NCBI RefSeq assembly: GCF_009208105.1
Contig: NZ_WFKL01000001.1
Coordinates: 1,488,001 to 1,552,000, forward strand
Origin: Rouxiella sp. S1S-2
GTDB taxonomy: Bacteria > Pseudomonadota > Gammaproteobacteria > Enterobacterales > Enterobacteriaceae
Direction of reading: 5' to 3'
Length of the DNA: 64,000 nt
Under the pieces are notes generated by a model. The model was not told the DNA's origin, made no database searches, and worked only from the letters and a program-made list of their open reading frames with translations. A program made the translations under genes and the position numbers. This document shows, piece by piece, positions 36,287-46,206 of this stretch (positions within the stretch are counted from its first letter, which is position 1; each line of letters begins with the position of its first letter).

Positions 36287-38431
36287 ATGAACCGCGATAA
36301 GTGCCCATCAGGCGCAGACGAGCCGTTAATCGCCCAGCTAGAACGCTGCCAGCAGCAGATGCAGCGTCAGGGCGTGCGCAGACTGCTGGTTTTGAGTGGT
36401 GAAGCTGCGTGGTGTCAGGCGCGCGTAGAAGAGATAATCCGCCCGTTTATCGGCGACTGGTTGTGGATTAGCCCAAATTTACAGCCAAACTTCAAAACGC
36501 TAGCGCCTGAGGTGGTTAATCAACTGCTGGGTCAGGAGTGCCTGCACGGCGTTTTTGATGCCAGAGAGGGGGTGAACGTTGAGGCGCTGGCGGCGTTTAG
36601 CGGTGTATTGCGCGCCGGAAGCTGGCTCATTATGCTGGTGCCGGAGTGGCAAATTTGGCCACAACTGCCCGATGCCGACAGCAGGCGCTGGAGTGATCAG
36701 GCTGAGGCCATTGCCACTCCGCAGTTTATTGCCCGCTTTACTCAAAAAGTGCAGTCAGACTCGCAGGCCATTATCTGGCGACAGGGAGAAGACTGTGCTC
36801 CCTGCCTGCTTGCATCAACGCCGTCGTGGTCCGCGCCACAAGGAAACCCAACCGCTCGGCAGCAGGCTATTTTGGAAAAACTGTTAAAGGCACAGGCAGG
36901 CGTCTGGGTGCTGACTGCCGCGCGCGGTCGTGGCAAATCGACACTCGCCGGCATGTTGGTGCAGCAGTGGCAGGGAACCTGCTGGATGACCGCACCCAGT
37001 AAGGCGGCGGGAAAAATGCTGAGTGTGCAGGGCGAGCATGGTGCGACGTTTTGGGCACCCGATGCGCTGCTGGCACACTGCGAGAGGGGTGCACCGATTG
37101 ACGCCGACTGGTTATTGATTGACGAAGCCGCCGCTATTCCTACACCGCTGCTTGCGCAGCTGATTACCTCTTTCCCCCGCGTGCTACTGACCACTACGGT
37201 GCAGGGTTATGAAGGCACAGGGCGCGGTTTTTTGCTCAAATTCTGTGCCTCACTGCCGCACTGGCACGACCTGCGCCTCCTTGAGCCTATCCGCTGGGCC
37301 CAAGGCTGTCCGCTCGAGTTACTGCTCGACGATATTCTGTTGTTCAATGAACCTGAGTCTATCACTGCCGCCAGCCCGAGCCGTTCAGTGAATCCCTTGC
37401 ATTTCTTACATTTTACCGCCGAGGTTTGGGCCAAATATCCTGAGCGGCTGGCGGCATTTTACCACCTGCTGACCAGCGCCCACTACCGCACCTCGCCGCT
37501 TGACCTGCGCCGAATGATGGATGCGCCGGGCAGTTCCTTTTCCATTGCCCAACGCGATGAGCATTTATTGGCGGCACTGTGGACGGTGGATGAAGGCGGT
37601 CTTGAGGCGGATTTGGCACATGAAATTTGGGCGGGTCGTCGGCGTCCAAGAGGCAATCTGGTGGCGCAGTCTTTAGCCGCGCATGGCGGTTTCCCTGAAG
37701 CGGCCGAGATGCTTTCCAGACGCATAACCCGCATCGCGGTGGCTGTTGATTCGCGCAGGCAGGGCATAGCCAAGGCATTGGTTAACGAGCAGCGCCAGTT
37801 TGCCGCACAGCTTCGGCTGGATTATCTCTCGGTGAGTTTCGGCTTTACCGCGGAACTGTGGCATTTTTGGCACAGCTGCGGCTTTGAGATGGCACGCGTG
37901 GGCGGAGTGCGAGAGGCAAGCAGCGGATGCTATACCGCGATGGCCCTATTGCCGCTCAGTGAGCGCGGCCAACAACTTTGCCAAAAGGCCGTGCAGCAGC
38001 TGTTCAGAAACCGGCAGCAGTTGCCCACTGAGGTCACGCAAACCCTGTGGCAGGTGGGGGGGATCTGCAATGACGGCAACCCTTATAAACAGCATGATAT
38101 TCAGCAAATGATTCCTCAAGACGAGGCGCTGAACGACGATGATTGGCGCGAACTTGCCGGGTTTGCCTATGCTAACCGCACGCTCGACGGCAGTCGCAGC
38201 GCGCTTTTGCGTTTGTTAACGCAATCCCCATCATCTTTAGCCACGCTGTGCGCCGTGTTGCTTCATGATCAAAGCATGGCCGAAGCCGTTTTACAGTCTG
38301 GATTGAGCGGCAAAAAGGGCCTTATTCAGCAGTGTCGTCGCGAAACACAGACGGCATTGGGGAAGATTGATGCCCAAAAGAGTGAGTTCTGGGAACGGTT
38401 CTGCGCTCCAATCTCTCAATTATCTAAATAA
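36287..38431 (+). CDS. tmcA: tRNA(Met) cytidine acetyltransferase TmcA
   Basis: Makes N4-acetylcytidine at wobble position 34 of elongator tRNA-Met using acetyl-CoA and ATP/GTP. 714 residues. Domains: N-terminal DUF1726-like region (to about 170), RecD-like helicase core with Walker A TAARGRGKSTLAG near 213 and Walker B LLIDEAAAIPTPLL near 285, a GNAT acetyltransferase domain with RRQGIAKALVNEQ near 495, and a C-terminal tRNA-binding domain. Longer than E. coli TmcA (671). Begins four bases after yeaL; E. coli ypfH, which follows in that species, is absent. Confidence 0.96.
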   Translation: MNRDKCPSGADEPLIAQLERCQQQMQRQGVRRLLVLSGEAAWCQARVEEIIRPFIGDWLWISPNLQPNFKTLAPEVVNQLLGQECLHGVFDAREGVNVEALAAFSGVLRAGSWLIMLVPEWQIWPQLPDADSRRWSDQAEAIATPQFIARFTQKVQSDSQAIIWRQGEDCAPCLLASTPSWSAPQGNPTARQQAILEKLLKAQAGVWVLTAARGRGKSTLAGMLVQQWQGTCWMTAPSKAAGKMLSVQGEHGATFWAPDALLAHCERGAPIDADWLLIDEAAAIPTPLLAQLITSFPRVLLTTTVQGYEGTGRGFLLKFCASLPHWHDLRLLEPIRWAQGCPLELLLDDILLFNEPESITAASPSRSVNPLHFLHFTAEVWAKYPERLAAFYHLLTSAHYRTSPLDLRRMMDAPGSSFSIAQRDEHLLAALWTVDEGGLEADLAHEIWAGRRRPRGNLVAQSLAAHGGFPEAAEMLSRRITRIAVAVDSRRQGIAKALVNEQRQFAAQLRLDYLSVSFGFTAELWHFWHSCGFEMARVGGVREASSGCYTAMALLPLSERGQQLCQKAVQQLFRNRQQLPTEVTQTLWQVGGICNDGNPYKQHDIQQMIPQDEALNDDDWRELAGFAYANRTLDGSRSALLRLLTQSPSSLATLCAVLLHDQSMAEAVLQSGLSGKKGLIQQCRRETQTALGKIDAQKSEFWERFCAPISQLSK

Positions 38432-38464
38432 TTTTCCAGGACAAAATCAAAAAAGGAAACCTGC

Positions 38465-39127
38465 ATGACCCAGCAATCACGCTATCTAGAAGATACCTAT
38501 TGTTTCAGCATCGAGAGTGAAGCCGTTGCCCGCGGCAGTGATGAGCACGGCGAGTGGATTGCGCTGAAAGACAATATCTTCCACCCTCAGGGCGGCGGTC
38601 AGCCTGCTGATATCGGCTGGGTCAATGATATTGCGGTAAAAGTTCGCCGACACGCTTCTGGGCTAGTAGCGCTGTATCCCGAACAGCCACTGGAGTTTGT
38701 GGAGAATGAAGCTCTGCAAGCGAAAGTGTCGTCAGCGGAAAGGTTGAGAAACTCGGCACTGCATACGGCCGGGCATTTTCTTAACTTTGCACTCTACCCG
38801 TATGGATGGAAGGGAATTGCCGGTCATCATTTCCCCGGAGAGTCGCGGGTAGAATTTTCGCCTATTGGCCCTGATGCGGTAGCCGTCGACGCTTTGCCAT
38901 TAAGAGAAATTGAAGAGGAAATGGCCGCAAGGCTGCGCGACGGGGCGGAGGTTAAGGCGTGGCGTGAGGGAGAAACCCGGATTACGTTGATTGAAAATAC
39001 CGAGCCGATTTTGTGCGGGGGAACGCACCTGGCCAATATTAATCAAATCGCTGACTTAACCATCAAGTCAGCCAAGTTCAAAAAAGGCACATTACGTGTC
39101 AGCTATGATGCGTCGCACCGCGGCTGA
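38465..39127 (+). CDS. AlaX-like alanyl-tRNA editing protein
   Basis: Free-standing relative of the AlaRS editing domain, 220 residues, expected to hydrolyse Ser-tRNA(Ala) or Gly-tRNA(Ala). FHPQGGGQPADIG near residue 39 matches the family's FxPxGGGQPxDxG element, and the zinc site is present: His100 and His104 (HTAGH), Cys184 and His188 (CGGTH). It lacks the longer N-terminal extension of AlaX-L proteins with aminoacylation-like parts. GGAAACCTGC precedes the ATG, 33 bases after tmcA, so the two tRNA-quality genes are probably co-transcribed. E. coli K-12 has no such gene here. Confidence 0.9.
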   Translation: MTQQSRYLEDTYCFSIESEAVARGSDEHGEWIALKDNIFHPQGGGQPADIGWVNDIAVKVRRHASGLVALYPEQPLEFVENEALQAKVSSAERLRNSALHTAGHFLNFALYPYGWKGIAGHHFPGESRVEFSPIGPDAVAVDALPLREIEEEMAARLRDGAEVKAWREGETRITLIENTEPILCGGTHLANINQIADLTIKSAKFKKGTLRVSYDASHRG

Positions 39128-39162
39128 ATTTTTTGATAAGCGGTGAGGAGATGAGGTAACGG

Positions 39163-39220
39163 GCGGATTTTAACAGCGTCAAGTGCAGGTCTATTAGCTA
39201 CCTGGCAGGTTAAAATCCGC
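39163..39220. terminator. Nested inverted repeat between the AlaX-like gene and ypfN
   Basis: GCGGATTTTAAC (39163-39174) and GTTAAAATCCGC (39209-39220) are perfect 12-bp complements; within the loop CAGGT and ACCTG form a second stem. Placed between converging genes, it likely terminates both; T runs flank it imperfectly. Confidence 0.7.
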
Positions 39221-39225
39221 GACTG

Positions 39226-39417
39226 TTACTTTTTCTTGTCCTTCGGCCAATCGTCGTCGTCATCCCATTCAGCGTTGTTATCGCGATGTGGCGGGACTTC
39301 CGGCTTGTCTTTGAGGTACGCTTTGACATCGACCCGATTAAGTTCTTTAACGCCGCTGATGATGATGCCGGCCAGTACGATCAGCACTATCCACCAGTAA
39401 TCTTTAACCCATTCCAT
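39226..39417 (-). CDS. ypfN: UPF0370 membrane protein YpfN
   Basis: 63 residues: one membrane helix (about 7-23, YWWIVLIVLAGIIISGV) then a charged tail with PPHRDNNAEWDDDDDWP, the diagnostic sequence of YpfN. Function unknown; single-pass inner-membrane protein. Lies downstream of the dapE unit on the same strand, as in E. coli. GGAGC lies five bases before the ATG. Confidence 0.93.
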   Translation of the reverse strand: MEWVKDYWWIVLIVLAGIIISGVKELNRVDVKAYLKDKPEVPPHRDNNAEWDDDDDWPKDKKK

Positions 39418-39457
39418 AACGTTGCTCCCTTACTGGTTATTCTGCGCACTCGCAGAA

Positions 39458-40138
39458 CTATTTGCCTACAACAGCTTTAATTATAACGTATTGCTGGAAG
39501 ATCCTCTCAAGCTGACTCGTTATCCATGCATAACCGGCAAGATCTTGTCCAATCCAGGCCTGTTTTAGCACCTCCGGCGTCAGCAAATGTTCACACTGCT
39601 CGGCCAGCGGACGGTAGCTCAAATGCCACGGCTCAACGGCCACGCCGCCGCTGTCGTGGCTAAACGGTCTATAAAAGCCAAATGTCGCCATATTTTCGGT
39701 CAACCATTGGGTCAGCGGATAAAAATAGCCACCTTGCTCGTATTCCCAAGGTTCCAGCTGCAGCTTGCTGCCTTCAGGTAGCAGGTTAGGGTCATAAATA
39801 TCCAAATCACTGCCCCAGTGATGGCGACTGGCACCGGGCAGCGCTGACCAGCGCAGGATCAATTCCCCGCGCTCTGCGTCGCCAAGCAGGCTTACGTCGA
39901 CCGGTTGGCTGTTACTGTCTAATACTGGGCGCTCTGCGCGGAATTTTCCATTCCAGATTGCCAGTTGCCGACTGAAGTCACGAAACGTGCTGGCCGGTTG
40001 CAGAGTAAACCCTGCCTGCGACGCTGCGGATTGCAGTGCGTGAAACGCGTCTACCGCCTCAGCCTGCAGTCGATGGGGTCCGCATAGCTCGCTCAAATGT
40101 GCCGTTGAGCGGCCGGTCAGCATCTCGTGATTTATCAT
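39458..40138 (-). CDS. M15-family D-Ala-D-Ala carboxypeptidase-like protein
   Basis: 226-residue protein of the VanY/LdcB-type peptidase M15 family. Zinc and catalytic motifs: [15 protein letters not shown] (SxHxxGxAxD type, His and Asp ligands) and [10 protein letters not shown] (ExxWH, catalytic Glu and zinc His). No signal peptide or lipobox is visible, so it may act on cytoplasmic muropeptides in recycling; that is inference. The start at 40138 overlaps the dapE stop in ATGA (4 bases), implying coupled translation; the frame is open 23 codons into dapE but that is not needed. Linking a peptidoglycan-peptide hydrolase to the diaminopimelate gene dapE makes biological sense. Confidence 0.88.
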   Translation of the reverse strand: MINHEMLTGRSTAHLSELCGPHRLQAEAVDAFHALQSAASQAGFTLQPASTFRDFSRQLAIWNGKFRAERPVLDSNSQPVDVSLLGDAERGELILRWSALPGASRHHWGSDLDIYDPNLLPEGSKLQLEPWEYEQGGYFYPLTQWLTENMATFGFYRPFSHDSGGVAVEPWHLSYRPLAEQCEHLLTPEVLKQAWIGQDLAGYAWITSQLERIFQQYVIIKAVVGK

Positions 40139-41262
40139 CCGACCAGCTGTTCCATAATACGCTGATACATGCGGCTTAGAAGCTGCAAATCGGCCGCCTG
40201 CACGCATTCATTAATTTTGTGGATTGAGGAGTTCACCGGGCCCAGTTCAACCACCTGCGCGCCCATCAGGGCAATAAAACGACCGTCTGATGTGCCGCCG
40301 GTGGTTTGCAGCTCAGGCGTGATTTCACTGTAGTGGCGCACCGCGTTGACCACCGCATCAACCAGTTCACCGCGCGGCGTCAGGAACGGCTGACCCGAAA
40401 CTACCCAATTAAGCGTATAATTTAATTGATGTTTATCAAGCAGGGTGGCAACACGTTCTTTGATTAATGCATCGGTGAGTTCGGTGCTGAAACGGAAGTT
40501 GAACTGCACATACAGCTCACCGGGAATAACATTATTGCTGCCGGTTCCCGCGTTGATATTGGCAATCTGCATGCTGGTCGGCGGGAAGAATTCGTTACCG
40601 CGATCCCATTCGGTGGCAACCAACTCATTCAGCGCAGGCATGGCACGATGCACCGGATTATCGGCCAGATGAGGATAGGCAACGTGGCCTTGCACGCCGT
40701 GAATTTGCAGGTTGGCGGTCATTGAGCCGCGACGGCCGTTCTTTACAATATCGCCAACGCGCGTGGTGCTTGAAGGTTCTCCTACCAGGCAGTAATCCAG
40801 ACGATCGTTGCGCGCCATCAAGGCTTCAACCACTTTAATCGTACCGTTGACCGCGCTGGCCTCTTCGTCTGAGGTGATGAGGAACGCCAGACGGCCCTGA
40901 TGATGAGGGTTAGCAGCCACAAAGCGCTCGGCGGCAACGACCATCGCGGCCAGTGAACCTTTCATGTCTGCCGCACCGCGACCAAATAGCATGCCGTCGC
41001 GCAGGGCTGGTTCAAACGGTGGCGTTATCCACAGTGAAGGATCACCGGTTGGCACCACGTCGGTATGACCGGCGAAGGCCAGCGTTTTACCCTGACCGCG
41101 TGTGGCCCAGAAATTGAGGGTATCGCCAATGTTCATGGTTTCGATATGGAAGCCAATCGCCTGCAAACGGGCAATCATAATTTCCTGACAGCCTGCGTCA
41201 TTCGGACTGAGGGACGGGCGGCGAATCAGCTGCTGCGCAAGATCCAGAACCGGACAAATCAT
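40135..41262 (-). CDS. dapE: Succinyl-diaminopimelate desuccinylase DapE
   Basis: M20 metallohydrolase, 375 residues, releasing LL-diaminopimelate for lysine and peptidoglycan synthesis. Zinc-site motifs: [11 protein letters not shown] (His67 type), [14 protein letters not shown] (bridging Asp), [12 protein letters not shown] (catalytic Glu and Glu ligand) and a C-terminal [11 protein letters not shown] (His). The ATG abuts the yffB stop with no gap, and the stop overlaps the M15 gene, so yffB-dapE-M15 form a tight unit. Confidence 0.97.
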   Translation of the reverse strand: MICPVLDLAQQLIRRPSLSPNDAGCQEIMIARLQAIGFHIETMNIGDTLNFWATRGQGKTLAFAGHTDVVPTGDPSLWITPPFEPALRDGMLFGRGAADMKGSLAAMVVAAERFVAANPHHQGRLAFLITSDEEASAVNGTIKVVEALMARNDRLDYCLVGEPSSTTRVGDIVKNGRRGSMTANLQIHGVQGHVAYPHLADNPVHRAMPALNELVATEWDRGNEFFPPTSMQIANINAGTGSNNVIPGELYVQFNFRFSTELTDALIKERVATLLDKHQLNYTLNWVVSGQPFLTPRGELVDAVVNAVRHYSEITPELQTTGGTSDGRFIALMGAQVVELGPVNSSIHKINECVQAADLQLLSRMYQRIMEQLVG

Positions 41263-41637
41263 TTACTTCACCTCTGCAACAAATTGCGCATAGCTTTCAG
41301 GTTTAAAACCGAGCAGCGATTGTCCGCTGGCGGCGAGAAGAAAAGGGCGTTTTATAACGGCGGGATGCTCAAGCATGATGGCTTTGGCGGCTTCGGCGTT
41401 GTCACAGGCGGCGCGCAGTGATTCAGCAAGCTTGCGCCAGGTTGTGCCGCGCGTATTGAGCAGCGCTTCCCAGCCCTGTTTATCAATCAGCTTTTGCAGC
41501 AGTGCGCCATCGAGGCCATCGACGCGATAATCATGAAAGCGTGCCTCAATGCCATTTTCTTCTAACCAACGGCGGGCTTTTTTAACGGTATCGCAATTTT
41601 TGATGCCAAAAATCGTCAATGAGGATGTTTCTGCCAT
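41263..41637 (-). CDS. yffB: ArsC/Spx-family protein YffB
   Basis: Thioredoxin-fold protein of 124 residues matching E. coli Yff[23 protein letters not shown] with the single Cys, [25 protein letters not shown] and VIKRPFLL. Members are often labelled arsenate reductase, but structural work on YffB homologues suggests a glutathione-dependent thiol reductase. Start placed at 41637 ([11 protein letters not shown]); an open frame continues 11 codons upstream. An even shorter start is possible because E. coli YffB begins near the first beta strand. First gene of the yffB-dapE-M15 unit. Confidence 0.92.
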   Translation of the reverse strand: MAETSSLTIFGIKNCDTVKKARRWLEENGIEARFHDYRVDGLDGALLQKLIDKQGWEALLNTRGTTWRKLAESLRAACDNAEAAKAIMLEHPAVIKRPFLLAASGQSLLGFKPESYAQFVAEVK

Positions 41638-41682
41638 GTGCAAATGTACCCTAAAAGTTAACTCGCCCAATCAAGGGAGAAA

Positions 41683-41916
41683 TTAGACGGAAAAGTAGCC
41701 AGTTTCAGGCCGCAGGGCGTTATCTGCCTGCGTTTTTGGCCTGAAAAAATGATGCGTTACATAATGCTGCAAAACATCGTCTGGATCTACCCTCAGACCT
41801 CCATCAATCAGGCTGATTTCCGGCGGTGGATACTTTTGACGACAGGCGTATCGAGATTGCTGGCCTTTTACGCCGGTGAGGGGATATTTTGCAACTTCGG
41901 CATTGATTTGATTCAT
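41683..41916 (-). CDS. Small hypothetical ORF, 77 codons
   Basis: Not recognised. The predicted product is polar, with a central KYPPPEISLIDGGLRVDPDDVLQHYV and no membrane segment or known motif. It fills a gap between the GNAT gene and yffB on the same strand. No clear ribosome binding site precedes the ATG, and its 3' third coincides with a strong inverted repeat (41703-41746), which argues that part of this region is a terminator rather than coding. Listed with low confidence. Confidence 0.3.
   Translation of the reverse strand: MNQINAEVAKYPLTGVKGQQSRYACRQKYPPPEISLIDGGLRVDPDDVLQHYVTHHFFRPKTQADNALRPETGYFSV
41703..41746. terminator. Nested stem-loop upstream of yffB
   Basis: TTTCAGGCC (41703-41711) pairs with GGCCTGAAA (41738-41746), and directly inside GCAGG pairs with CCTGC. 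On the plus strand AAAA follows; on the minus strand it precedes CTGGCTACTTTTCC. Could end the GNAT-gene transcript before yffB. Confidence 0.5.
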
Positions 41917-41989
41917 TGTTTATATGTGCATGCCAAAAATCAATAATTACGATTTCGAATAAGCAGTACTTTATATCTGCGTTTTACTT

Positions 41990-42436
41990 TTATGCCGCCG
42001 GAGGAATATAGCCGAGCTGACGCATGCGGGTCAGATTTTCCCCCTCGACGTAAGTCATCGCAGTTAATAGAGGATGAAAGCTAAAGCGCTTATAGAACTC
42101 AATTTTATCGGGTACAGCATAAATAATGACCTTGCCCAACGGCGCGAGATCTCGCATGACACGATCCATTAATATTTTTCCGAAACCCCGCCCTTGAAAA
42201 TCAGGGTGGATTGCCACATCGCTTAAATAGGACGCCGAAGTAAAATCACTGATTGCGCGGGCAGTGGCAACCAACTCACCGTCGCAGTATCCCAGATAGC
42301 GGAACTGACTGTGCTCAAAACCCTGTTGCAGCTTATTTAAGTCACGTTTATTAAGGCCGCTTAGCTCTAAAATGTCGGCCAGCCGTTGCCAATCAACCGA
42401 ACCGATGCCGTCATTGCTGATGATGTCGAAACTCAT
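41990..42436 (-). CDS. GNAT family N-acetyltransferase
   Basis: 148-residue GNAT domain. The acetyl-CoA loop is HPDFQGRGFGKILMDRVM near residues 77-94 (Q/RxxGxG/A), preceded by the beta-4 strand ASYLSDVAIH, and the C-terminal IIYAVPDKIEFYKRFSFHPL is the usual beta-5/alpha-4 end. Substrate is unknown; similar proteins acetylate small molecules or protein termini. It stands alone, divergent from ypfM. A weak GGGATTACAA lies before the ATG. Confidence 0.85.
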   Translation of the reverse strand: MSFDIISNDGIGSVDWQRLADILELSGLNKRDLNKLQQGFEHSQFRYLGYCDGELVATARAISDFTSASYLSDVAIHPDFQGRGFGKILMDRVMRDLAPLGKVIIYAVPDKIEFYKRFSFHPLLTAMTYVEGENLTRMRQLGYIPPAA

Positions 42437-42607
42437 TGTTTGTAATCCCTGTATGCGCTGGTTATTTCTTATGCTTCAAAGATTAACCGTTCTGATGCTG
42501 GCAGGCAACGCCGCACGGGGTCATTTTAAGCCCATTATTTAAGCTCTGGAGGCCGTGTTTACCGGTAAAGATTGCGTGATCCCGGTTTCATTATCGGAAT
42601 AAACTGT

Positions 42608-42635
42608 TTGTCTGCTTAAATATTGCTCGTATAAT
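42608..42635 (+). promoter_or_regulatory. Promoter of ypfM
   Basis: TTGTCT (42608-42613) and a perfect TATAAT (42630-42635) are 16 bases apart, placing the start point near 42642, about 20 bases before the ypfM ATG. Confidence 0.75.
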
Positions 42636-42662
42636 CCCCTCCGTTCATTCAAGGGGAATAAT

Positions 42663-42722
42663 ATGGTCGAGCAAGAGTTAGGTAATTGGAAAGACTTTAT
42701 CGAAGCAATGCTGCGCGGTTAA
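42663..42722 (+). CDS. ypfM: Small protein YpfM, 19 residues
   Basis: ATG, 18 further sense codons and TAA encode a 19-residue peptide whose core QELGNWKDFIEAMLR matches E. coli YpfM (ELGNWKDFIEVMLR, also 19 residues). AAGGGGAA lies 4 bases before the ATG, and a good sigma-70 promoter precedes it. In E. coli ypfM also lies between acrD and yffB, so position agrees. Function is unknown. Gene finders with a length cutoff would miss it. Confidence 0.9.
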   Translation: MVEQELGNWKDFIEAMLRG

Positions 42723-42977
42723 TACCCTCACACTACTTTGGCAAAGATAATAACAAGATCCTGTAGTTACATCTGTTTTCACCCGTGGGAACCCGATATA
42801 AATATCTTCATCTTGTAAAAGGCCTCTTTCAACTATTTTATAGATACTCTAAGAGCGTTGATAAAATTCAAGCAGGCTGTGAGCGCTGTTTGTAACACTG
42901 TGTTTTTAACTGAAACAAATGAATAAGACAGTCACTCAATTTGATTTGGTCAATTTAATACGGTATAGCTCAATAAT
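42723..42977. other. Gap between ypfM and the acrD terminator
   Basis: About 255 bases, AT-rich, with no open frame of note and no RNA family that I recognise. It may be the ypfM 3' untranslated region. Confidence 0.4.
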
Positions 42978-43003
42978 AAAAGGCGCTAATACATTAGCGC
43001 CTT
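42978..43003. terminator. Bidirectional terminator at the end of acrD
   Basis: AAAAGGCGCTAAT and ATTAGCGCCTTTT are exact complements separated by two bases. Serves acrD on the minus strand and the ypfM transcript on the plus strand. Confidence 0.9.
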
Positions 43004-43038
43004 TTCTATTTCATCAATGCCTGATTAATAACAATCGA

Positions 43039-46000
43039 CTAGTCATTGTCAAGATTCGGTTTAGTTTCAATGATGTCGTTAATCAGAGTCGCATTCTCGC
43101 TTTTACCCGGGAAGCGGCGACGCACCAGCACAAAGAACAGCGGTACGAAGAATATGGCCAATACCGTTGCCGAAATCATGCCGCCGATAACGCCAGTGCC
43201 TACCGCATGTTGACTGCCTGAACCTGCGCCCTGACTGGTCGCCATCGGCAGTACGCCAAACACAAAGGCCAATGACGTCATCAGGATCGGACGCAAACGC
43301 ATCCTTGATGCTTCCAGCGTCGCCTCAAGGAGTGCCTTGCCGCGCACGTTGAGGTCATTGGCAAACTCCACGATCAGAATGGCATTTTTCGCCGACAAAC
43401 CAATAATGGTCAACATCCCTACCTGGAAATACACGTCGTTTTCGAGCCCGCGCAGATAGGTTGCGATCACCGCACCGATTACCCCAAGCGGCACAACCAG
43501 CATGACTGAGAAAGGAATAGACCAGCTTTCATAAAGCGCGGCCAGACAGAGGAACACCACCAGTAGCGAAATCGCATACAGGGCAGGGGCCTGAGAACCA
43601 GACAGGCGTTCCTGATACGACATTCCCGTCCATTCGAGGCCAATACCTGCCGGAAGTTTTGCCACCAGTCGTTCCATTTCATCCATTGAAGCACCGCTGC
43701 TCACGCCGTTGGCGGCTTCACCCACTATTTCTAGCGATGAACTGCCGTTATAGCGTTCGAGGCGCGGAGAGCCGGTTTCCCAATGCGATGAGGTGAACGC
43801 CGAGAACGGCACCATGCTGCCCGCACTGTTGCGTACAAACCACTTGTCAACATCTTCAGGCAGCATGCGGAATGGCGCATCGGCCTGCACATAGACTTTT
43901 TTAACGCGGCCACGGTCAACAAAGTCATTCACGTAGCTTGAGCCCCAAGCCGTGCTCAGCGTGTTGTTGATGTCGGCAATCGACAGACCCAGTGCCTGAG
44001 CCTTGTGCTGATCGATATCTATTTGCAACTGTGGGCTGTCGTCGAGACCGTTATGACGTACTCGGGAAAGCAGCGGGCTTTTCGCCGCCATCTCCAAAAG
44101 CGAATCACGCGCGGCCATCAGTTGGGCATGGCCTACACCAGCGTGGTCCTCAAGCTCCATGTCAAAGCCTGACGAGTTGCCAAGGCCGTTAATCGCCGGA
44201 GGGCTGCTGGCGATAATGCGTGCATCGTTATATTTACTTTTGCTGAACTCTTTGGTCGCTCGGTCGATAATATCGAATGACGTGTTAGCACCGGAGGTTC
44301 TGTCATCCCAGTCTGCGAGTCGTACAAACATGCGGGCGACGTTTTGTCCGTTGCCGCCTGGCCCAGAACCAATGGTCGAGAATACCGACAGCACGTCTTT
44401 TTTCTCGTGGGTCAGGAAATACTGCTCAACCCGCGAGACCACCTTGGTGGTTTGCGCCATGGTTGCACCCGGCGGCAGCTGAATTTGCACCGTGAACACG
44501 CCGCGGTCTTCCTGCGGCAGGAAAGAGGTCGGCAGTTTGACAAACATAAAGCCCAGCGCCACCACCAGCAGCAGGTAAATCAGCATATAGCGGAAACCGT
44601 GGTGCAAAATTCGCCCAACGCCGCGCTCATAGCGGCGGGCATTTTTATCGAACATACGGTTGAACCAGCCGAAAAAGCCGCGCTTTCCGTGGTGGTGGCC
44701 TTGAGCGATAGGTTTTAAAATAGTGGAACATAGCGCGGGTGTCAGGGTGAGGGCGACAAATACCGACAGCACCATGGCCGCGACAATGGTCACCGAGAAC
44801 TGACGATAAATAGCCCCGGTTGTGCCACCGAAAAATGCCATTGGCACGAACACCGCCGAGAGCACCATGGTAATACCGACCAGCGCACTTTGTATCTGGC
44901 CCATTGATTTTCGCGTAGCGTCGCGCGGACTCAGACCCTCTTCACTCATTACCCTTTCGACGTTCTCGACCACCACGATGGCGTCATCCACCAGTAGCCC
45001 GATGGCCAACACCATCGCGAACATCGTGAGGGTGTTTATACTGTAGCCGAACTGATGCAGCACAACGAAAGTTCCCAGCAGAACCACCGGCACTGCAATT
45101 GTCGGGATCAGCGTGGCGCGGAAGTTTTGCAAGAACAGGTACATCACCAAAAATACCAGTACGATAGCTTCAAACAGCGTTTTTACTACATCGGTGATGG
45201 CGGCTTTTACAAACGGCGTCGTTTCGTAGGCAATCTCGGTTTTCAGGCCGTGCGGGAAGTACTGCGACAGCTCTTTAATCTTGGCGCGCACCGCCGTGTC
45301 GGTTTGCAGTTCGTTAGCGCCGGAGGCTAGCTGAACGCCCATGCCTGATGCGGGTTGGCCATTGTAACGGCTGTCGAAGTTGTAGTTCTCGGCGCCCAAA
45401 CCTACCGTGGCAACCTGACCCAGCGTAACCTGTGAACCATCGGCGTTCACCCGTAAAGTGATATCGCGAAACTGCTGCGGCGTTTGCAGTTGCGACTGTG
45501 CGTTGACCGTGGCGTTAAGCGCCTGTTGGTCAACTGCAGGCGTGCCGCCTAACTGGCCGACCGCAACCTGGCTGTTCTGGTTTTCTATCGCGGTCACCAC
45601 GTCTGAGGTGGTCAGGCTGTAGTTGTTAAGTTTGTTGGGGTCGAGCCAAATGCGCATCGCATACTGCGTGCCGTAGGCATTAATCGTACCGACGCCGCTC
45701 ACGCGACTGATCGGGTCCTGAAGATTCGACGCAACATAGTCAGAAATATCCTGCTTGCTCATGCTGCCGTCGGTGGAAACAAACGCCACCATCATCAGGT
45801 TGGTATCACCGGTTTTAGAGACGGTAACGCCCTGGCTTTGCACCGTTTGCGGCAGGCGTTTAAGCGCCTGCTGTAGTTGGTTTTGCACCTGTTGCAGCGC
45901 TTCGTTTGGGTCAGTTCCAGCCTCAAAGCTCAGGGTTATCTGGGACTTGCCGTCATTGCTGCTCTGCGAGGACATGTACATCAGATTATCGAGTCCAGTC

Positions 46001-46206
46001 ATGTTCTGCTCGATAATCTGCGTGACGGTATTTTCTACAATAGTGGCAGAGGCACCCGGATATTGGGCGGATATGCGCACATTCGGTGGCGCAAGGGCGG
46101 GGTATTGCTCAACGGGCAGGTCATAAATGGCCAAGGCCCCTGACAGAGAAATAATGATCGCCAATACCCAGGCAAAAATTGGGCGATCGATAAAAAAGTT
46201 AGCCAT
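43039..46206 (-). CDS. acrD: RND multidrug efflux pump AcrD
   Basis: Inner-membrane trimeric proton-driven exporter, 1055 residues, best match E. coli AcrD (aminoglycosides, anionic drugs, metals). N-terminus [17 protein letters not shown]; proton relay Asp-Asp in [16 protein letters not shown] near residue 405; Lys of [13 protein letters not shown] near 938; [12 protein letters not shown]; closing [22 protein letters not shown]. AcrD rather than AcrB is supported by position (ypfM/yffB side, nudK side) and by the absence of a membrane-fusion gene beside it, since AcrD borrows AcrA. A candidate BaeR box lies about 200 bases upstream, and baeSR is in this window. Confidence 0.93.
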   Translation of the reverse strand: MANFFIDRPIFAWVLAIIISLSGALAIYDLPVEQYPALAPPNVRISAQYPGASATIVENTVTQIIEQNMTGLDNLMYMSSQSSNDGKSQITLSFEAGTDPNEALQQVQNQLQQALKRLPQTVQSQGVTVSKTGDTNLMMVAFVSTDGSMSKQDISDYVASNLQDPISRVSGVGTINAYGTQYAMRIWLDPNKLNNYSLTTSDVVTAIENQNSQVAVGQLGGTPAVDQQALNATVNAQSQLQTPQQFRDITLRVNADGSQVTLGQVATVGLGAENYNFDSRYNGQPASGMGVQLASGANELQTDTAVRAKIKELSQYFPHGLKTEIAYETTPFVKAAITDVVKTLFEAIVLVFLVMYLFLQNFRATLIPTIAVPVVLLGTFVVLHQFGYSINTLTMFAMVLAIGLLVDDAIVVVENVERVMSEEGLSPRDATRKSMGQIQSALVGITMVLSAVFVPMAFFGGTTGAIYRQFSVTIVAAMVLSVFVALTLTPALCSTILKPIAQGHHHGKRGFFGWFNRMFDKNARRYERGVGRILHHGFRYMLIYLLLVVALGFMFVKLPTSFLPQEDRGVFTVQIQLPPGATMAQTTKVVSRVEQYFLTHEKKDVLSVFSTIGSGPGGNGQNVARMFVRLADWDDRTSGANTSFDIIDRATKEFSKSKYNDARIIASSPPAINGLGNSSGFDMELEDHAGVGHAQLMAARDSLLEMAAKSPLLSRVRHNGLDDSPQLQIDIDQHKAQALGLSIADINNTLSTAWGSSYVNDFVDRGRVKKVYVQADAPFRMLPEDVDKWFVRNSAGSMVPFSAFTSSHWETGSPRLERYNGSSSLEIVGEAANGVSSGASMDEMERLVAKLPAGIGLEWTGMSYQERLSGSQAPALYAISLLVVFLCLAALYESWSIPFSVMLVVPLGVIGAVIATYLRGLENDVYFQVGMLTIIGLSAKNAILIVEFANDLNVRGKALLEATLEASRMRLRPILMTSLAFVFGVLPMATSQGAGSGSQHAVGTGVIGGMISATVLAIFFVPLFFVLVRRRFPGKSENATLINDIIETKPNLDND

